DNA of 17,355 nt from JALYTY01 sp964546935. Lineage in GTDB: Bacteria > Vulcanimicrobiota > Vulcanimicrobiia > Vulcanimicrobiales > Vulcanimicrobiaceae. The stretch spans positions 1 to 17,355 of the forward strand of contig CAZJLJ010000059.1 of the NCBI GenBank assembly GCA_964546935.1, given 5' to 3'. A program made the position numbers and the translations under genes. Each line of letters starts with the position of its first letter. Within the stretch, counting starts at the first letter, position 1. Positions 12,970 to 17,355 of the stretch are shown piece after piece. Under the pieces are notes generated by a model. That model was given only the letters and a program-made list of their open reading frames with translations, made no database searches and was not told where the DNA came from.

Positions 12970-14871
12970 TTAAGCGAAAAACTCCGTCAACTCGTCCAGA
13001 TGAGTGATGCGCTTAGCAGGCGGCAACGCGGAAAGAATTTTTGCGCCATATCGTGTCGATGCAGCGCGTCCATCTAGCAAAGCCACGACGCCTTTATCGC
13101 TCGTCGAGCGTATGAGACGTCCAAATCCTTGTTTCAAGCGCACGACCGCAGCGGGGATCATGTAATTTTCGAAGCCGTCTTCACCTCGCGCTTCGAGCGA
13201 ACGCATACGCGCCGCAACGAGCGGATCCGCCGGTGAGGGGAACGGCAGCCGGTCGATGATCACGCAAGATAACGCTTCGCCTGCGACGTCGATGCCTTCC
13301 CAAAACGTGCCCGTGGCAAAAAGCACGGCGTTCGGTGTCGTGCGAAACCAGTGCAGCAAATGCGCGCGCGGCATTTCACCCTGGAGTTTGATCGGAAACG
13401 GCACACGTTCGCGTACGAGCGCGTAGACTTCACGCAGTCGCGCATAGGAAGTGAAGAGCACGAACGCGCGGCCGCGACTGCGATCCAGACACTCTTCCAC
13501 AATCGGCGCCGCCCGGCGAGAAAAGTCCGTGGACTTCGGATTCAGCTGTGGCGGTGCAATGAAAAGTCGCGCTTGTCTGCGGTAGTTGAACGGCGAGGGT
13601 GCGACCAATTCCTGCGCGTCTTCAATGCCGAGCGACCGCTTTAGGAACTCGAAGCTCTCGCCTTGCGCCGAGATCGTGGCGCTCGTCAGTATCACGCTCT
13701 GCGTTTGGGTGAACAGCGTTGCGCGTAAGAACTCTGCAACGTCGTATGGTGCGGAATTGACTTCGTATCGTCCGTCGGCATCGCTGCGTTCCACCCACGC
13801 AATCGCTTCATCGGCCGGCGCCTGCGCACGATCGATCGCCGACTCGTGCGCCAAGATTCCGCGCATCGCCAAATCGCGACGCCGTTCGGCCTCGGCATCA
13901 TTTTCCGGTTTTCGTTTCAGCGCCGAATGCCAGTTTGCGAAGAGCCAGTTCTCGAGTTTGAACATCGTGGAGCGAAGCTCTTCAAGGGCGGGCTGCGCGT
14001 CTTCGTTTGCCGCAAGCGGATAGCGATCGCCCGGGACTCGCGACAGCGTCGACTCCAGGCCGCGCATTCCCACTTCGATTTCATTATCGAACGACGCGGG
14101 CACGTTATAGGTGCGATGCAGCTTGCGCATCATTCGTCCGAGTGTCGCGCGTGAGAGTGACGCCGTTAGGGCGTCGGTTGCCCAGCGCTCGCATTGGTGC
14201 GCTTCATCGAGAATCGCAACGTCGTAGGGCGGAAGCAAACCGCCGCCCATCGCAAGATCGAGGAAGAATAGCGCGTGATTAACGACAACGATATCCGCGA
14301 ACTTCGCTTCGTCGCGTTTTTTGAAGAAGAAACAGTCGCGAAAACGTTCGCAGAATTCGCCAACGCAGTCGTCTGCATCGGCGTCGAGCTGCTCCCACTC
14401 ATCGCCGGACGGCAGAAACGGCAGCTCGGCGCGGTCGCCGGTACTGGTGCGTGACGCCCACTCCCACATTTGCTGCATCGTCCGGGATCCGGCGACAAGC
14501 CGTTCGGCACGTGCGCGTTCGAACTTCTGCTTGCAGAGATAGTGGTTGCGGCCTTTTAGCAACGTCACGCGCAACGGAACGCCGAGCGCGCGTTCCACGA
14601 GCGGAATATCCTTACGAACGAGTTGTTCCTGAAGCGCGATCGTGCCGGTCGAGAGCACGACTTTCTTGCCGCTGCGAATCGCAGGAACGAGATATGCCAG
14701 CGATTTGCCGACGCCGGTTCCGGCTTCGACGATCGTATGCATGCCTTCGAGGATCCCACGCTCGACCAGTTGCGCCATCTGCACTTGCCCCGCGCGAGCC
14801 TCGAAGCCCGGCAGCGCACGCGCAATCGGCCCTCCGGGCGCAAACACATCCTCGATCGTGGTGGAGTTCAT
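12970..14871 (-). CDS. dinG: DinG/XPD-type ATP-dependent DNA helicase with iron-sulfur domain
   Basis: A 633-residue superfamily 2 5'-3' helicase of the DinG/YoaA/XPD group, acting on D-loops, R-loops or forked DNA. Walker A is GTGVGKS (51-57) after ARAGQVQMAQLV (Q-motif region); motif Ia is VVLSTGTIALQEQL. Four cysteines, C113, C169, C174 and C180 (YLCKQK, DDC, EFC, RDC), form the 4Fe-4S site within helicase domain 1. Motif II is DEAH (222-225). The second helicase domain has FVLFTSYARLREV, ATGTFWEGIDVAGE, RLPFPSPADP and the arginine motif VRLKQGFGRLIRS. No N-terminal exonuclease domain, unlike the Firmicutes DinG. ATG 14871 overlaps the rhomboid stop as ATGA. It ends the ada-regulator-rhomboid-dinG operon. 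Confidence 0.93.
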   Translation of the reverse strand: MNSTTIEDVFAPGGPIARALPGFEARAGQVQMAQLVERGILEGMHTIVEAGTGVGKSLAYLVPAIRSGKKVVLSTGTIALQEQLVRKDIPLVERALGVPLRVTLLKGRNHYLCKQKFERARAERLVAGSRTMQQMWEWASRTSTGDRAELPFLPSGDEWEQLDADADDCVGEFCERFRDCFFFKKRDEAKFADIVVVNHALFFLDLAMGGGLLPPYDVAILDEAHQCERWATDALTASLSRATLGRMMRKLHRTYNVPASFDNEIEVGMRGLESTLSRVPGDRYPLAANEDAQPALEELRSTMFKLENWLFANWHSALKRKPENDAEAERRRDLAMRGILAHESAIDRAQAPADEAIAWVERSDADGRYEVNSAPYDVAEFLRATLFTQTQSVILTSATISAQGESFEFLKRSLGIEDAQELVAPSPFNYRRQARLFIAPPQLNPKSTDFSRRAAPIVEECLDRSRGRAFVLFTSYARLREVYALVRERVPFPIKLQGEMPRAHLLHWFRTTPNAVLFATGTFWEGIDVAGEALSCVIIDRLPFPSPADPLVAARMRSLEARGEDGFENYMIPAAVVRLKQGFGRLIRSTSDKGVVALLDGRAASTRYGAKILSALPPAKRITHLDELTEFFA

Positions 14872-15527
14872 TGATGCAGTTGGGTTGGGGGCGCCTGATA
14901 CTCGGTCTCGTATTCGTCACCGGTTGACGCATCTGTGACAACCGGCTGCACGCGCCGAGGCGGAAAGTAAATCAGATACGTCACGACAAACCCGGTGATC
15001 AGGCCGGCGATGTGCGCCGATTTCGAAATCGATGCAATCGTAAACGTCATGAACAGATTCAAGACCAGAATGCCGATGTTATCGCGGACGAGCTGCATGC
15101 CGGGCTTTCCAAGTTTGAATCCTATCGCAAAGAGCGCCCCGAAAAGACCGAAGATTGCGCCGCTCGCGCCGACGGTGTAGGCTTCCGGCGGACTGAAGTA
15201 GATCACGCCCAAACCGGCGCCGATCAGCGAAAGCATGTAGATGATAAACATGCGCGTGGAGCCGGCGATGCTTTCAATGAACTGCCCAAGCACCCACAGC
15301 GAGAACATGTTCACGCCAATATGAATGATGCCGCCGTGCAAAAAGGCGCTGGTGAGAATGCGCCACCATTCGTGGTTTTGCAGCACCGCCGCGGGGTAGA
15401 GCGATCCTTCTTGCAAGACTTGATCGATGTTGCCGCCACCGAATGCGCTCAACATCCCAGGCCCAGCAACGCGAATCTCCCACAGAAACGCGATGACGTT
15501 GATAAAGATCAGAAATCGCGTGATCAC
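14868..15527 (-). CDS. Rhomboid-family intramembrane serine protease
   Basis: A 219-residue polytopic membrane protein with about six hydrophobic helices. The rhomboid core is present: HEWWRILTSAFLHGGIIHIGVNMFSLWVLG (H64, H69, N73 oxyanion side), catalytic S122 in TVGASGAIFGLFGALFAIG, and catalytic H172 in SAHIAGLITGFVVTYL, so it should be an active protease cutting transmembrane substrates. A polar C-terminal tail of about 30 residues (PRRVQPVVTD onward) follows the last helix and lies outside the core. Start GTG 15527 overlaps the regulator stop as GTGA, and its stop overlaps dinG, so expression is probably coupled on both sides. Substrate unknown. Confidence 0.92.
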   Translation of the reverse strand: MITRFLIFINVIAFLWEIRVAGPGMLSAFGGGNIDQVLQEGSLYPAAVLQNHEWWRILTSAFLHGGIIHIGVNMFSLWVLGQFIESIAGSTRMFIIYMLSLIGAGLGVIYFSPPEAYTVGASGAIFGLFGALFAIGFKLGKPGMQLVRDNIGILVLNLFMTFTIASISKSAHIAGLITGFVVTYLIYFPPRRVQPVVTDASTGDEYETEYQAPPTQLHQ

Positions 15528-16192
15528 GCAGATTTCACCGTCACCATGCCGGCGAGTTCAAGCGAAATCGGGTGGCGCGATCCGTTAATTTCAACGGTAA
15601 CCGGCCCGCCTAACGGCGCCTTTTGTGTTACGGCGATTTGTGCACCCGGGCGCAATCCGATGTCGCCGAGATAACGAAGAATCTCGGGCAGCTCTTCGGT
15701 CACACTGACAATGGTAGCTCGACTGCCGACCGGAATCTGCGCGAGCGGTTCACCGGCAACGACGGGATCGCTCAAATCCGCAGGCGGTATCGGTTGCCCG
15801 TGCGGACATGTCGTCGGTCTTTCCAGGAGCGCTACCAAACGTTCTTCGACCCGTTCGGAGATTGCGTGTTCGAGCATGCAGGCTTCCTCATGCACCTCAT
15901 CCCACGGCATACCCAACACGTCTGTCAGCAGCCGCTCCGCCAGTCGATGGCGGCGCAAAACGCGGACGGCAACTTCCAAACCGGCGCGAGTCAGCTTCAC
16001 TTCACCACGCGCGACTTGCTGAACGTAACCATCTTTCGCAAGCTTCTTCAGCATGCCGGAAACCGAAGCCGGCGCGACTCCAAGCGACGAAGCAAGGCCC
16101 GATGTCGTAACGCCCGGGCCTTCACGTTCCAAACGATAGACCGCCTCGAGATACTCCTCGATCGATTCGGCGAAATGACTATGCCCGGACAT
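15524..16192 (-). CDS. DtxR/MntR-family metal-dependent transcriptional repressor
   Basis: A 222-residue regulator with an N-terminal winged helix (EEYLEAVYRLERE, TTSGLASSLGVAPASVSGMLKKLAKDGYVQQV), a helical dimer/metal domain (HRLAERLLTDVLGMPWDEVHEEACMLEHAISERVEERL, then CPHGQPIP), and a C-terminal FeoA/SH3-like domain (LPEILRYLGDIGLRPGAQIAVTQKAP). By spacing, H82, E86, H101, C105, E108 and H109 align with DtxR H79, E83, H98, C102, E105 and H106. DtxR M10 is replaced by E13, and E16 matches MntR E11, so the ligand set mixes iron-type and manganese-type features and the metal cannot be named. ATG 16192 is seven bases after the ada stop. No metal transporter gene is adjacent. Confidence 0.93.
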   Translation of the reverse strand: MSGHSHFAESIEEYLEAVYRLEREGPGVTTSGLASSLGVAPASVSGMLKKLAKDGYVQQVARGEVKLTRAGLEVAVRVLRRHRLAERLLTDVLGMPWDEVHEEACMLEHAISERVEERLVALLERPTTCPHGQPIPPADLSDPVVAGEPLAQIPVGSRATIVSVTEELPEILRYLGDIGLRPGAQIAVTQKAPLGGPVTVEINGSRHPISLELAGMVTVKSA

Positions 16193-16199
16193 TTTTGGC

Positions 16200-17234
16200 C
16201 TAGTTCGCGTTCCCGGCCAACAGTTCCGCGCCTACACGTTGGCGCAGCGCTTGCTTCGGTTGCGGATCCAAGAATGCTGCGTCGACGGCATTCGAGATGA
16301 AACGCTCAAGGCGCGGAAGCCCCGCCTGCTGCGCAACGTACAGGTACTCATCGGTAATGGAGGTACCGAATAGCGTGGGATCGTCGGCATCGATGGTCAG
16401 CAGAACGCCGCGTTCATCTAATTCGTGCAGCGGATGCGGATGTTCACGTCTTGCTGCGCCGGTCAAGTAATTCGACGTCGGGCAGACTTCAAGCGGAATC
16501 CCGCGTTCGGCTAAAAGCGTCACGACGCCGTCGTCTTCCAACGCGCGGACGCCGTGACCGATCCGCTCGACTTGCAAAACGTCGACCGCCCCACGCACGC
16601 TTTCTGCTCCAGCAGCTTCGCCGGCGTGCGCCACCGCGTGCAATCCTCGCGAGCGCGCGAACGCAAAGGCTTCCTCGAAGAGTTCGGGCGGAAAGCGAAC
16701 TTCGTCCCCACCTAAGCCGATACCGATTACACCGTAATCCGCAAGACCGGCTGCCAGTTGTGCGGTACGCATTGCCCTGCCGGGACCGAAGTTTCTAGTC
16801 AGATCGACGATCAATCGAAACGCGTCACCCGCAGCGGCGCGAAGCTCTTCAGCTATCGCAGCCACGGCTTGCGGAACATCGAGTTCGGGATGAAAAAACG
16901 ACCACACGGACGGCGAGATGAAAAGCTCGCCGTAGACGACGTTTTGCGCCAGCGCATCTTGCATGAACTCACGAGCCAATCGGGCGTAATCTTCCGGTGC
17001 CGCGAGCGCTCGGCTTACAGCCGCAAACGTCAGTAAAAATTCCCCGAAGTCGGCGAAGCGGTAGACGCTGCTCGCATCGCGCGGACCCGGTACGTTCTCC
17101 CCTGGTCGATAGCGCGTTGAGAAACCATAGCGGTCGGTTAGTTCGAGAAAAGTCTCAGCTCGAAGGGTGCCTTCCAAGTGGCAATGCAAGTGAATCTTCG
17201 GCAAACGCTCGACGTGCCGCCGTAAATCGTCCAT
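16200..17234 (-). CDS. add: Adenosine deaminase family protein
   Basis: A 344-residue zinc amidohydrolase of the adenosine/adenine deaminase family, expected to hydrolyse adenosine (or a related aminopurine nucleoside) to inosine plus ammonia. Catalytic residues are complete and spaced like mouse ADA: H15 and H17 (HLHCHLEGT), G-G-D-E at 175-178, H203-A-G-E206, H227 (ERIGHGV) and D284-D285 (TIDADDP, where classical enzymes read NTDDP). The CPTSN motif is at 251-255. The frame extends to 17327 but runs into the tRNA-Met gene; MDDLRRHVERLPKIHLHCH is the family start, so ATG 17234. First gene of the operon with the metal regulator. Aminodeoxyfutalosine deaminase or adenine deaminase activity cannot be excluded by motif alone. 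Confidence 0.92.
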   Translation of the reverse strand: MDDLRRHVERLPKIHLHCHLEGTLRAETFLELTDRYGFSTRYRPGENVPGPRDASSVYRFADFGEFLLTFAAVSRALAAPEDYARLAREFMQDALAQNVVYGELFISPSVWSFFHPELDVPQAVAAIAEELRAAAGDAFRLIVDLTRNFGPGRAMRTAQLAAGLADYGVIGIGLGGDEVRFPPELFEEAFAFARSRGLHAVAHAGEAAGAESVRGAVDVLQVERIGHGVRALEDDGVVTLLAERGIPLEVCPTSNYLTGAARREHPHPLHELDERGVLLTIDADDPTLFGTSITDEYLYVAQQAGLPRLERFISNAVDAAFLDPQPKQALRQRVGAELLAGNAN

Positions 17235-17290
17235 TATTGGGGTGTTCGGAAGGAAAGCCGCTAGGCCCGCCGTACTTGAGTCTCTCGCAT

Positions 17291-17355
<65 letters not shown>

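Overview
The window (about 57% GC by eye) is a densely packed bacterial chromosomal segment with almost no intergenic space. It holds only housekeeping-type genes: no insertion sequence, phage gene, CRISPR array or plasmid function. The gene set (hrcA next to dnaJ, rsmE, accD-accA, acs, dinG, a DtxR/MntR-type regulator, a DUF2630 protein, many GTG starts and GTGA stop/start overlaps) suggests a free-living member of the Terrabacteria side of the tree. I lean towards a poorly cultivated phylum such as Eremiobacterota (WPS-2), but this is an inference from gene style, not a demonstrated placement.

The most notable feature is at the left end. On the minus strand (672..338) there is a tRNA-Leu gene split in its anticodon loop, exactly between U34 and A35 of the UAA anticodon, by a 251-nt group I intron (637..387). 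Splice position, P1 with a U.G pair at the 5' splice site, P7, P8, a GAAA-capped P9 hairpin and the terminal G all match the cyanobacterial/plastid trnL(UAA) intron, although nothing else in the window is cyanobacterial. The tRNA sits between a DUF2630 gene (upstream) and a YCII-family gene (downstream), all on the minus strand.

Region by region: (1) 23..930 minus: DUF2630, intron-containing tRNA-Leu, YCII protein. (2) 1021..1674 plus: a lone winged-helix DNA-binding protein, tail-to-tail with ppx. (3) 5858..1644 minus: glycosyltransferase, accD, accA, an FtsB/DivIC-like protein, an S1-like OB-fold protein and a Ppx/GppA phosphatase. AccD/accA, accA/ftsB-like and ftsB-like/S1-like are each joined by a four-base GTGA overlap, so carboxylase and division-type genes look translationally coupled. 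(4) 6560..5913 minus: a NarL/LuxR response regulator without a visible kinase. (5) 10170..6707 minus: TlpA-like thioredoxin, hrcA, dnaJ, rsmE. A CIRCE-like operator lies at 9639..9665, directly before hrcA; grpE and dnaK are absent from the usual place between hrcA and dnaJ. (6) 10198..12153 plus: acetyl-CoA synthetase, divergent from the thioredoxin gene. (7) 12897..12175 minus: a secreted protein of unknown function. (8) 17234..12970 minus: adenosine deaminase, DtxR/MntR-type regulator, rhomboid protease and DinG-type helicase, a tight four-gene operon with two overlapping junctions. (9) 17291 to the right edge, plus: the start of an initiator tRNA-Met gene, cut by the window end.

No gene-free stretch exceeds about 150 bases.
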